A stretch of DNA of 64,000 bases from Parabacteroides sp. PH5-46 (GTDB taxonomy: Bacteria; Bacteroidota; Bacteroidia; Bacteroidales; Tannerellaceae). The translations under genes and the position numbers were made by a program. The DNA lies in assembly GCF_029892785.1 (NCBI RefSeq), contig NZ_JARXXA010000003.1, positions 306,869 through 370,868 on the forward strand, written 5' to 3'. Below the pieces are notes generated by a model. The model saw nothing but the letters and a program-made list of their open reading frames with translations. It searched no databases and was not told the DNA's origin. Below, one piece after another: positions 53,973-61,663 of this stretch (its first letter is position 1; each line of letters opens with the position of its first letter).

Positions 53973-54137
53973 TCAATCTTCTAACGGTGAAAAATCCCCT
54001 TTCCCCACAAAACAAACCGGACATTCCCAGTCATCTGGTATATCTTCGAAAGAAGTTCCTGGCTTTATACCACTATCAGGGTCTCCTAATTCCGGATCAT
54101 AGATATACCCACAAGGGTCACAAATATATTTTTTCAT
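53973..54137 (-). CDS. Rubredoxin
   Basis: A 54-residue rubredoxin from [18 protein letters not shown]. Cys6, Cys9, Cys39 and Cys42 bind one iron. It is a soluble one-electron carrier, often serving NO or oxygen reductases in anaerobes. It ends 11 bases before the GTG of the DUF438 gene. A -7 box TAACTTTG on the minus strand at 54384-54391 and a Crp/Fnr-type site lie about 250 bases upstream. Confidence 0.96.
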   Translation of the reverse strand: MKKYICDPCGYIYDPELGDPDSGIKPGTSFEDIPDDWECPVCFVGKGDFSPLED

Positions 54138-54383
54138 ATTTCTTCTGTTTTTATTAAATATCAATATTTCTTCTATTCTTTTTTCATTGAACGTAATATC
54201 TCAAATTACCAACAACGTGTAGCTTATGCAGTACATCAGCTGGTATGATGATTCTTTTACTTATTTCTACATCATATACTCCTACAATACGTATTTCAGT
54301 TTATCTGTTAAAATTTATATTAAATAAACATTGTACGAGTAGAGAGTATTGGCTTTATATCTAAGCATTACAACTATATAGTA

Positions 54384-54428
54384 CAAAGTTAGGGGAAGAG
54401 AATTGTAATCTGTGTGACATTTGTCACA
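54384..54428 (-). promoter_or_regulatory. Promoter and HcpR-like site of rubredoxin-DUF438-PFOR
   Basis: The perfect palindrome TGTGACATTTGTCACA at 54413-54428 is centred about 43.5 bases before the start inferred from the minus-strand -7 box TAACTTTG (54384-54391). The core resembles the sites before hcp1 and the ferredoxin-cupin-hcp2 unit. The remaining 54165-54535 gap shows no gene. Confidence 0.7.
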
Positions 54429-54535
54429 GTTGCTAAAATATTACATGTATTTTTGATATTTAAAGAATAAATATGTAACAGTAACAAGATAATATTCTGT
54501 TTATATTCTTTTCTTCAAAATATTACTTTCATAGA

Positions 54536-55030
54536 TCATTTCATAAAATAACTTTTCCCGCCATTAGACCAGGCCTTAAAACCTTTGGATTTCAGTATAT
54601 CTATTATAGGTTCAGGACGGAACGGAGCTGTTAATTCCATGATTACACCTTCTTGAAGTTCTTTTGACAATCGAAGGATTTCCTGCATAGGGCTTTCTCC
54701 TGCATTTATAATTGGGCTTGCATCAAAACGAGTAGTAATCTTTGTTTCATCAAACCATTCAGGCATGGGCTCTTGCTGATTGTTTTCGTATGTTTCGATA
54801 GAGTCAACAGTAGCTAGTCCTGCCGCCTTGCGCAAAGTCTGTACCATTACTGAGGGAGAGATACCTGCAATTTTAGCAGCCTGCTGTATGGATGTAACCT
54901 TTGCTACCGTACGGCGTAAAATGGGATTACGCAGTTTGGCAAAGGCGGGTGATAATTCCAGCAAAGTATCTTCCAAGTCCGGATAAAACTTAAGCAAGTC
55001 GGCAATCTTGGTTTGCAGATCAATTTCCAT
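54536..55030 (-). CDS. DUF1858/DUF2249 protein
   Basis: A 164-residue protein. An N-terminal DUF1858 (ScdA_N-like, about 1-65: IADLLKFYPDLEDTLLELSP) is followed by a C-terminal DUF2249 (about 90-164: MQEILRLSKELQEGVIMEL). DUF1858 is related to the N-terminus of RIC proteins, and DUF2249 resembles the TusA sulfur-carrier fold but here lacks an obvious cysteine. Related genes usually follow a DUF438-PAS gene. Here the preceding gene is instead the NmrA-PAS chimera, six bases upstream. Confidence 0.82.
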   Translation of the reverse strand: MEIDLQTKIADLLKFYPDLEDTLLELSPAFAKLRNPILRRTVAKVTSIQQAAKIAGISPSVMVQTLRKAAGLATVDSIETYENNQQEPMPEWFDETKITTRFDASPIINAGESPMQEILRLSKELQEGVIMELTAPFRPEPIIDILKSKGFKAWSNGGKSYFMK

Positions 55031-55036
55031 AAAGTC

Positions 55037-55588
55037 TTATTTTGAAGAATAAGATAATAAACGCTGATCGTCCTTTAACTCCCGCAGATTTGTAATATCT
55101 TGTGTAACCTCAATGATACCCAAATATTCATTGTCGGGACTTCGCAAAGCCGTATATTCAATATATTCCTCCACTTCGTATTTGTGGTCAAACGTTTCCA
55201 CTAAGGCTTTATATTTATCCCATCGTGGGAAAACATTGCTTCCGACGACCGATGTATGTACGATTTGTTGAATACCTGTTTTCTGCGCCATTTGAACCAT
55301 GTTGCTCGCATTGCGCAATTCTATCGAAGGGTCGTTGGGGTCGGCATATTGAGCCGAGAAAATAGCTGTTACGCCTTGCATAGCCGGTTCAAGCGACTGT
55401 AAATTACCCATATCACCTTTTACTACTTCCGCTCCTGCTTCCGCCATTTGCTTTGCAGTAATTGATTCCGGATTTCTTGTAAGAATGCGTACACGGTGTC
55501 CATTTTTCAAAAGTTCTCGTGCGACATTTCCGCCTTGTGTTCCTGTACCACCTATTACAAGTATAAGTGGAGATGTTTTTAATGTCAT
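55037..55588 (-). CDS. Chimeric NmrA-like/DUF438-PAS fusion gene
   Basis: A 183-residue frame. Residues 1 to about 140 are an NmrA/SDR-like NAD(P)-binding domain, with LILVIGGTGTQGGNVARELL and IVHTSVVGSN. Residues from about 141 (YIEYTALRSPDNEYLGIIEV through TQDITNLRELKDDQRLLSY) match the PAS tail of the DUF438 protein (YIDYTALRGANNEYLGIIEV). The NmrA part stops where a natural NmrA would read something like YEVEEYI..YTILRP, so a short shared sequence probably guided the join. The original genes have each lost their other half. Function as a fused protein is doubtful. Confidence 0.8.
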   Translation of the reverse strand: MTLKTSPLILVIGGTGTQGGNVARELLKNGHRVRILTRNPESITAKQMAEAGAEVVKGDMGNLQSLEPAMQGVTAIFSAQYADPNDPSIELRNASNMVQMAQKTGIQQIVHTSVVGSNVFPRWDKYKALVETFDHKYEVEEYIEYTALRSPDNEYLGIIEVTQDITNLRELKDDQRLLSYSSK

Positions 55589-55699
55589 AATGCTAATTTT
55601 AAATGATTAATTTCATACTTAAGCACATGCAAAATTAAATATGAACATAGAGAAACAGGTTTTATATGCGGCTCTTTGTTGTTTACTCAAAAGCTCAAT

Positions 55700-56545
55700 T
55701 CAATCTGTCGGTTTTATCACCGCTAAATATTCTTCTAACGAGATGGCACCACTTGAAAACTGCATTCCCATCATTTCTCTATAAGCGATCTCTGTGATTG
55801 GTTGATTTTCAATCTGTGCAAACAACGCTTCTTCGTTTTGTAACTGAGATAGAATATGTTGCTTGTCGCGATACGCTTTATAGTAACGAATACCGAATAA
55901 ACGCTGTGACTTTGCATTAATATGGATTCCGTCCGGATTGGGGGCAAGTCCGGCTGCCGTTACAAAATAGCAGTTCGCAGTAGTTTCCGCAAAATCCTGG
56001 ATAGCACGATTTACTTCGGCATAAGCACGGAAAGATGATCCGAATAATTGACCATGAGGCAGATAATCGCCTAAGGCTCCTACAATGAGTGGAACTTCTT
56101 TAATATTAAGTTCAGTTCGCAAAGTATTTATGATGGTGGTCAGTTTATCCTTGTAATTTTCTGCTCCTCCGGGTTTGCAATCGTTTTCGCCCTGATGCCA
56201 CAGAATACCTTCTATGGCACTTTCCCGTTGAGCTAATTTTGCTTGTTGAACGGCATTGGCAAAGAGTGCCCCTGAAGTATTCCAGTCATCCAGACTTGTG
56301 CTACCATGAGCGCAAGGAATTAAGCCAATATCTTCAAGCGGATGATCCATAAGCCACGATGCAGCAAATGATGCCGACAGTCCGACTCCGGCATTTGGGC
56401 GGTCGTAGTTAATCGGCTCAAACATCATTTGCCAACGCCCATTGCGCAACATCTTGATATGTTCATTACAGATTGGGGATACATCTTTCAAGAAACCCCG
56501 TCCGGCCATATTAGATTGACCTATTAGTAGAAAAGAGTGAGTCAT
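55700..56545 (-). CDS. SGNH-type acetyl-esterase (DUF303/sialate O-acetylesterase-like)
   Basis: A 281-residue esterase. The catalytic serine lies in LLIGQSNMAGRG (about 6-17), the HQGEND motif at about 116-121, and the aspartate-histidine pair in NPDGIHINAKSQ (about 208-219). The family removes acetyl groups from sugars or sialic acid. There is no clear signal peptide, so it may be cytoplasmic, or the start may be further upstream. It stands alone, separated from the chimera by a 111-base gap. Confidence 0.85.
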   Translation of the reverse strand: MTHSFLLIGQSNMAGRGFLKDVSPICNEHIKMLRNGRWQMMFEPINYDRPNAGVGLSASFAASWLMDHPLEDIGLIPCAHGSTSLDDWNTSGALFANAVQQAKLAQRESAIEGILWHQGENDCKPGGAENYKDKLTTIINTLRTELNIKEVPLIVGALGDYLPHGQLFGSSFRAYAEVNRAIQDFAETTANCYFVTAAGLAPNPDGIHINAKSQRLFGIRYYKAYRDKQHILSQLQNEEALFAQIENQPITEIAYREMMGMQFSSGAISLEEYLAVIKPTD

Positions 56546-56649
56546 AATAAAAATTATATATTAATAGAAACAAATATGACTATCCGAGACAAAATTACAA
56601 ATAGTTATTGATCGCTGGATAAAAGAAAGTTTTTATTTATATGGACTGA

Positions 56650-57096
56650 TCCTTATATTCAGCTCTATTCAAGGATAAAGGCTATGATGTAACAGGAATT
56701 GATTTCAATAAGGCTTCTATCGAATATGCCATTGGTAAAAGAAAGGATATTGACTACATTTTGGGCGATTATATAAATGAGTATCCTAATGGAGAGTACG
56801 ATACGATAATTATGATTTACTGCAACTTAGGTACTCATTCAGATTGCGATAGAGATATATTATTGAATAATATACATCATTCCTTGAATGAAGGCGGTGT
56901 TTTCATTTTCGATGTCTTTACCGAAGAACTCGTAAAAGACAAGCAGGAAGAAAAAGACTGGGATTATGCTTCCCAAGGAGGTTTCTGGAGTCAAAATGAA
57001 TATTTACTATTGAACCAAACGTTCCATTATCCCAAGAATAAAGCATTAGGGAACTTTCAAAATGAAGGCAATTTAGTTAATAAGCGATCATTTTGA
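56650..57096 (+). pseudogene. SAM-dependent methyltransferase remnant
   Basis: From 56650 the frame reads SLYSALFKDKGYDVTGIDFN and then KASIEYAIG, the region just after motif I of class I methyltransferases; a stop at 56647-56649 cuts it off, and the GxGxG part is missing. The middle (EYDTIIMIYCNLGTHSDCDR, NEGGVFIFDVF) is normal. It ends early after FHYPKNKALGNFQNEG. Both ends are therefore lost and no start is present. No neighbour suggests a substrate. Confidence 0.7.
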
Positions 57097-57481
57097 TACA
57101 GATTGTAAGTTTAAGAATCAAGTAGGAAATGCATTATCTAATTCATACAAAGTAATATAGATAGTATAGGTAATTTTATCTTTAGACCCTACCTATACCC
57201 AAGGATCATCTAAGGCATACCTAAGGATCCCCCTATCTGTAAGCAAGGGTTGGATAGTTTGCTATCAAAATGATAATTTGACTGACTTTTTTACTCCCTA
57301 TTAGTGATTTGGGTCAAAATAGAATAGCATATACCTCGATGGCGATGTAAAAACATCTCTTATGCAGAGGAAGCTTACCTGTTGGGAAAGAGTATCTGAC
57401 TATAAAAACAATGGAAAATTTCTATTCTAAAAAAAGAGTAAAAGAATAAACTATCGTATTTTAAAACAATCACTATCTTTG
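57097..57481. other. Intergenic stretch with a small inverted repeat
   Basis: No coding frame or RNA gene is visible. GTATAGGTA at 57164-57172 and TACCTATAC at 57190-57198 form a 9-bp inverted repeat around a 17-base loop. The rest is featureless. Confidence 0.4.
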
Positions 57482-57497
57482 CATACCAAACGGTATG
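57482..57497. promoter_or_regulatory. TetR operator, autoregulatory copy
   Basis: CATACC-AAAC-GGTATG is an inverted repeat five bases before the tetR ATG. A related site, CATACCTATCGGTAGGTAT, lies before the efflux operon at 59172. Confidence 0.6.
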
Positions 57498-57501
57498 TAT
57501 T

Positions 57502-58101
57502 ATGACAGATTCTAAAAAACAAATTTTGCAAACAGCATTAAAGCTGTTTTTGAAGAACTCTTATAAAGAAGTTTCTCTCAGGGACATCGTAAATGAAGTC
57601 GGCTTAACAAAAGGTGCGTTCTATCACTACTACAGCAGTAAGGACGAACTATTTGAAGAGGTTGTAAAATACTTCTACAACAATGCTATAATCGCTAATT
57701 ATAGTAAATTTCCAAAACAGTCTTTGAAGGATTTTTATAAGCATTATTTGAATGTACTTCAAGAACCGGATGATTTCGACGAAATAGAAGAAGATGGAGG
57801 TATGAATATATTTATTTTTTTGTCGGATGCCGCTAAACGAATTCCGGACTTTTTAGAAATACATATGGCTCAACGCAAGAAAGAACGCTGGGCATGGACA
57901 GAAATAATAGAAACAGCTAAAAGAAGTAAGGAAATTAAAACCAATATTAAGAATGACGAATTGGCAAGTCTTTTCCTGAAAATAAGCGATGGAATCGTCA
58001 TGGATCAGGCAATATCCAAAGAAAACAATATAGTATTGCACAAAGAAATGGAACGTGATTGGAATAACCTATACAGTCTGCTGAAAACAAACAAAAAATA
58101 A
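57502..58101 (+). CDS. TetR-family transcriptional regulator
   Basis: A 199-residue TetR protein. The N-terminal HTH is ILQTALKLFLKNSYKEVSLR then GLTKGAFYHYYSSKDELFEE (about 8-55). The C-terminal ligand domain is uncharacterised. Its operator-like sites occur before its own gene and before the TolC-adaptor-RND operon at 59210, so it probably represses the pump. It is 115 bases before a small membrane protein gene. Confidence 0.9.
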   Translation: MTDSKKQILQTALKLFLKNSYKEVSLRDIVNEVGLTKGAFYHYYSSKDELFEEVVKYFYNNAIIANYSKFPKQSLKDFYKHYLNVLQEPDDFDEIEEDGGMNIFIFLSDAAKRIPDFLEIHMAQRKKERWAWTEIIETAKRSKEIKTNIKNDELASLFLKISDGIVMDQAISKENNIVLHKEMERDWNNLYSLLKTNKK

Positions 58102-58215
58102 AAGTAAAAAACATCTTTTCTCTTTTTTCATAAAATATTTTTCAACTTCAGTTGTCTTCATAAGTAGAGAGCTCTTAAAACAATAAATTGTAAAACATAA
58201 AAAGATTAGAAAACT

Positions 58216-58596
58216 ATGACAACAAGAGGTTTTGGAATGAGATTTTTAATGTCTGTCGGCTTCCTCGTTATGGCGGCAGCACTCAGCGCAATAATTATGC
58301 TATTATGGAATTGGTTGATGCCTACCATATTTGGTTTGATAGCCATTAATTTATGGCAAGCCTTAGGTTTACTTGTTCTCGCACGAATCTTATTTGGTCG
58401 GTTTAGTTTTGGTAGAAATAGGATGATGGGTGGTGGGATGAGAGAAAACCCAATTCATGAAAAATGGATGAAAATGACACCGGAACAACGTGAAGAGTTC
58501 ATAAATAAAAGACGGCAATTTGGCTTTGGTTATCCTTTTAACAGAGAACATTTCGGCATGGATAAACAGCAGGAACGAAACAAAGAAAATGAGTAA
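58216..58596 (+). CDS. Small membrane protein upstream of an ECF sigma factor
   Basis: A 126-residue protein with two membrane segments (LMSVGFLVMAAALSAIIMLL and IFGLIAINLWQALGLLVLARIL) followed by a basic, methionine- and glycine-rich part (MMGGGMREN) and a charged tail with a PEQREEFINKRR segment. No family recognised. The gene overlaps the sigma factor gene by eight bases, so it may act as an anti-sigma or sensor; that is inference from position. Confidence 0.75.
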   Translation: MTTRGFGMRFLMSVGFLVMAAALSAIIMLLWNWLMPTIFGLIAINLWQALGLLVLARILFGRFSFGRNRMMGGGMRENPIHEKWMKMTPEQREEFINKRRQFGFGYPFNREHFGMDKQQERNKENE

Positions 58597-59155
58597 ACAA
58601 GTCGGAAAAGAAAATGTTGAAAAACTTGTAAAAGAGCATCAAGCCCGGTTAAAATCATTTATCCGCAAAAAAGTTTCCAATAAGGAAGATGCGGAAGATA
58701 TATTGCAGGATGTATTCTATCAATTGACTAAAGCATTTGAAGATACAGCCAGTCCGATTAAGCAGGTTTCCGCATGGCTCTATCGTGTGGCTCGAAATAC
58801 AATTATCAATAAAGGGAGAAAAAAGCAGGAGGACGAATTTCCTGTTTCCGGGTACGATGAAGAGGTTCATATATTAAAGGATTTTTCCGAAGTTTTATTC
58901 AATGACGACAATCCGACACCCGAAACCGAATACTTGCGTTCGTTCGTATGGCAAGAACTTGAAACAGCTTTATCGGAATTACCTCTGGAACAAAGGGAGG
59001 CTTTTGAACTGACTGAATTGGATGGTTTGCCAGTAAAGGGTGTAGCTCTAAGCATGAATATTCCGGTCAATACGCTATTATCCCGAAAACATTATGCAGT
59101 TAAATATCTTCGCAAACGACTGGAAGGGCTATATAATGATATTTTAGAATCCTAA
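58589..59155 (+). CDS. ECF RNA polymerase sigma factor
   Basis: About 188 residues from MSKQVGKENVEKLV at 58589; the longer frame lies within the previous gene. Sigma region 2 is DAEDILQDVFYQLTKAFEDT (about 34-53), and region 4 is ELPLEQREAFELTELDGLPV (about 131-150) with the HTH. The eight-base overlap with the membrane protein suggests coupling. It may direct expression of the following efflux genes, whose promoter also has the TetR site. Confidence 0.9.
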   Translation: MSKQVGKENVEKLVKEHQARLKSFIRKKVSNKEDAEDILQDVFYQLTKAFEDTASPIKQVSAWLYRVARNTIINKGRKKQEDEFPVSGYDEEVHILKDFSEVLFNDDNPTPETEYLRSFVWQELETALSELPLEQREAFELTELDGLPVKGVALSMNIPVNTLLSRKHYAVKYLRKRLEGLYNDILES

Positions 59156-59171
59156 TTTTTTTACCCCTTAA

Positions 59172-59190
59172 CATACCTATCGGTAGGTAT
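59172..59190. promoter_or_regulatory. TetR operator, efflux copy
   Basis: CATACCTATCGGTAGGTAT contains the inverted repeat ATACCTA/TAGGTAT and aligns with the site before tetR. It sits 20 bases before the ATG of the TolC gene. Confidence 0.6.
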
Positions 59191-59209
59191 ATTTTAATAA
59201 AAATCTGAT

Positions 59210-60574
59210 ATGAATAAAAGTAATACAAAATCATTATGCCTCTCCTTACTTCTGTTGTGCAGTTGTTGCTTGGGAGGAAAAGCGCAGGATAGGCAACCTG
59301 TAAGATTTGATTTACAGGAGTGTTTACAATATGGATTAGAGAACAGTTACGAGTTACATAAGGCTAAATTCGGTACTCAGGAATCGGAAGCCGCACACAA
59401 GGAGGCTAAAAGTGCCCTATTACCACAACTAAACGGATCTGTATCTGTAACTGATAATCTAAAACTGGCAACTTCTATGATGCCGGGTGATTTTTTCGGA
59501 ATGCCGGGCGAACTTATCGGAATAGAAATGGGAGTGAAATACTCTGCCGTAGCCGGAATTGAGTTAGAGCAGGTGGTTTTCGATGCCAGATTGTTTACCG
59601 GAATAAAGGTGAGTCAGAACGCCCGTGAACTTGCATTGTTAAAAGAACGGATGAGTAAAGAAGAACTTATCTACAATATCAGCAACACGTTCTATGATAT
59701 TCTGTACTCGCAGAGTCTTTTACAAAACAATATCAAAACCCTTGGCTTAATGGATTCCATTTATATGAAAATGGAATTGCAGGTTGCTCTAAACATTACC
59801 CGTGAAATCGACTTGAACCGGATGAAAGTGAATATCAGCAATATGAAAGTCGATATTCAGAAAACCGCCGCAACCCTAAGCCAACAGATGAACTACCTGA
59901 AAGTATTGATGGGTATGCCATTGGAATATCGGTTTTTAGCAAAAGGCAATATGGAGCTATCTCCATTAGAAATTTATTTATCCTCTGTTCAAGAGAACTA
60001 TGCACAGAATAAAACTGAATTGCTTATACTGAATAATGAGAAAAAATCCGGGGAGTTAGAAATCCGGCAACTCCGGCAGGCTTATCTTCCAACTTTATCT
60101 TTATTTGCTTCTTCCAGTTATAATTTTGAGAATGAGCAATTCACGATTGGCAAGCATCCATTCTGGTCTAATGGTACATATTTCGGGGTAAAACTATCTA
60201 TCCCGATTTTTGACGGAGGAGCAAAACATCACAAAATACGTCAGGCACAATTCCGGTTGCGACAGGTAGAAGAGGATCTAAAACAACAACAGCAAACCAT
60301 AGAAAGCGATGGGCTTAACGCTCGCCGGCAACTTCAAGTTGCTTTCCAGTCGGCAAATGCCCAACAGGAAAATATGGAGGTTGCCGAAAAATCGTACAAA
60401 CAAGGGATTATGCTCTATCAGGAAGGCTTATATAGTATTACCGACCTGTTAGACATTGAAAAATCATACAGGGAAGCACAATCGGCTTACACGTATGAAC
60501 TGTCGAATTATCATAAGAGCATTCTCGAATTGAAAAAGTCTGAAGGAGCACTTACAACATTGTTAAACCAATAA
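59210..60574 (+). CDS. TolC-family outer-membrane protein, second efflux set
   Basis: A 454-residue TolC-like protein with a signal peptide (LCLSLLLLCSCCLGGKAQ). Two coiled-coil repeats cover about 25-230 and 245-450, ending in YQEGLYSITDLLDIEKSYRE, the usual terminal motif. It is the outer-membrane channel of the pump encoded next; 11 bases separate it from the adaptor gene. It differs clearly from the TolC protein at 40731. Confidence 0.9.
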   Translation: MNKSNTKSLCLSLLLLCSCCLGGKAQDRQPVRFDLQECLQYGLENSYELHKAKFGTQESEAAHKEAKSALLPQLNGSVSVTDNLKLATSMMPGDFFGMPGELIGIEMGVKYSAVAGIELEQVVFDARLFTGIKVSQNARELALLKERMSKEELIYNISNTFYDILYSQSLLQNNIKTLGLMDSIYMKMELQVALNITREIDLNRMKVNISNMKVDIQKTAATLSQQMNYLKVLMGMPLEYRFLAKGNMELSPLEIYLSSVQENYAQNKTELLILNNEKKSGELEIRQLRQAYLPTLSLFASSSYNFENEQFTIGKHPFWSNGTYFGVKLSIPIFDGGAKHHKIRQAQFRLRQVEEDLKQQQQTIESDGLNARRQLQVAFQSANAQQENMEVAEKSYKQGIMLYQEGLYSITDLLDIEKSYREAQSAYTYELSNYHKSILELKKSEGALTTLLNQ

Positions 60575-60585
60575 GAAATAGAAAT

Positions 60586-61653
60586 ATGAAAGCGAAAAAG
60601 ATTATCAATATCCTGATTGGTAGTGCAGTAATCGGATTGGTAGTGTGGAAACTGGCAGCTAATAAAGTCGAGATAGACCAAATTGCCGCCCGCTCCTTAT
60701 TAGTGAACCCCACTGTTCCTGTGCGGGTAGAACAGGTCGGGTCGCAAGGGATTTCCGGTGATATTCATGTCGATGGCCGCATACAGGCGACCAACGAAGT
60801 GGTACTTTATTCAAAAGTACAGGGTATTGTATTGAATAAATACAAAAAGGCAGGTGACCATGTAAATAAAGGAACTGTAATAGCACAGGTTGAAAATAGT
60901 GTTGTAAAGGAATCCCTTAGCCTTGCAAGAATGAATCTGGCAAATGCCGAAACCGATGTGGAGCGTTACAGGAAGCTGGTGGAGGCGGGAGCGGTAACTC
61001 AACGGGAATACGAAGCCATACTCATCACCTGCCGTGAAGCGCAACGCGCAGTAACCGAACTGCAAGACCAACTGAATAATACCATATTGGTATCACCTAT
61101 AAACGGCATTCTGGAAACCGATCATTTCGAAGAAGGCACATTGTTAAGTATTGGGAGTCAGGTGGCCGATTTCGTCGATCCCTCCCAACTGAAAGCGGTT
61201 GTGAATATCACGGAAAGGGATGTCTATCAGGTGCAAAAAGGAGATAAGGCAATTCTGACAACAGATATACTTCCCGGACAGGAGTTCGCAGGAGTAGTCG
61301 ATGTTGTCGGTTCAAAAGGAAACTCATTACTGAATTATCAGTTGGAAATAAAGCTGACAGGAAGTAACGCCTCCATGCTGAAAGCAGGGATGTATGTATC
61401 CGCGCAAATTGCGACAAGAGAAACCACCACAAGTACGGAAATAATGGTAAATCGTAAGGCAATTATCGAAAGCCTCAAAAATCCCGAAGTCTATGTCGTA
61501 CGGGAAGGCAAAGCCTATAAGCAGAAAATCACAATAGGCAAAGTGCTTGACAATTATATAACCGTAAATCGCGGATTGAAAGAGGGTGATGTGGTTGTCG
61601 TTGCCGGACAAATCAACCTGATCGACGGACGGGATGTGGAAATAAGCAAATAA
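60586..61653 (+). CDS. RND periplasmic adaptor, second efflux set
   Basis: A 355-residue membrane-fusion protein with an N-terminal anchor (IINILIGSAVIGLVVWKLA). The lipoyl halves are VLNKYKKAGDHVNKGTVIAQ (about 83-102) and ILVSPINGILETDHFEEG (about 161-178). The gene looks complete, although the pump it serves is broken. It lies 10 bases before the pump gene. Confidence 0.9.
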   Translation: MKAKKIINILIGSAVIGLVVWKLAANKVEIDQIAARSLLVNPTVPVRVEQVGSQGISGDIHVDGRIQATNEVVLYSKVQGIVLNKYKKAGDHVNKGTVIAQVENSVVKESLSLARMNLANAETDVERYRKLVEAGAVTQREYEAILITCREAQRAVTELQDQLNNTILVSPINGILETDHFEEGTLLSIGSQVADFVDPSQLKAVVNITERDVYQVQKGDKAILTTDILPGQEFAGVVDVVGSKGNSLLNYQLEIKLTGSNASMLKAGMYVSAQIATRETTTSTEIMVNRKAIIESLKNPEVYVVREGKAYKQKITIGKVLDNYITVNRGLKEGDVVVVAGQINLIDGRDVEISK

Positions 61654-61663
61654 CAGCACGAAC

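Noticed and set aside
57164..57198. GTATAGGTA/TACCTATAC inverted repeat as a third TetR operator
   Set aside because: The halves are 17 bases apart and the core GG spacing of the other two sites is absent.
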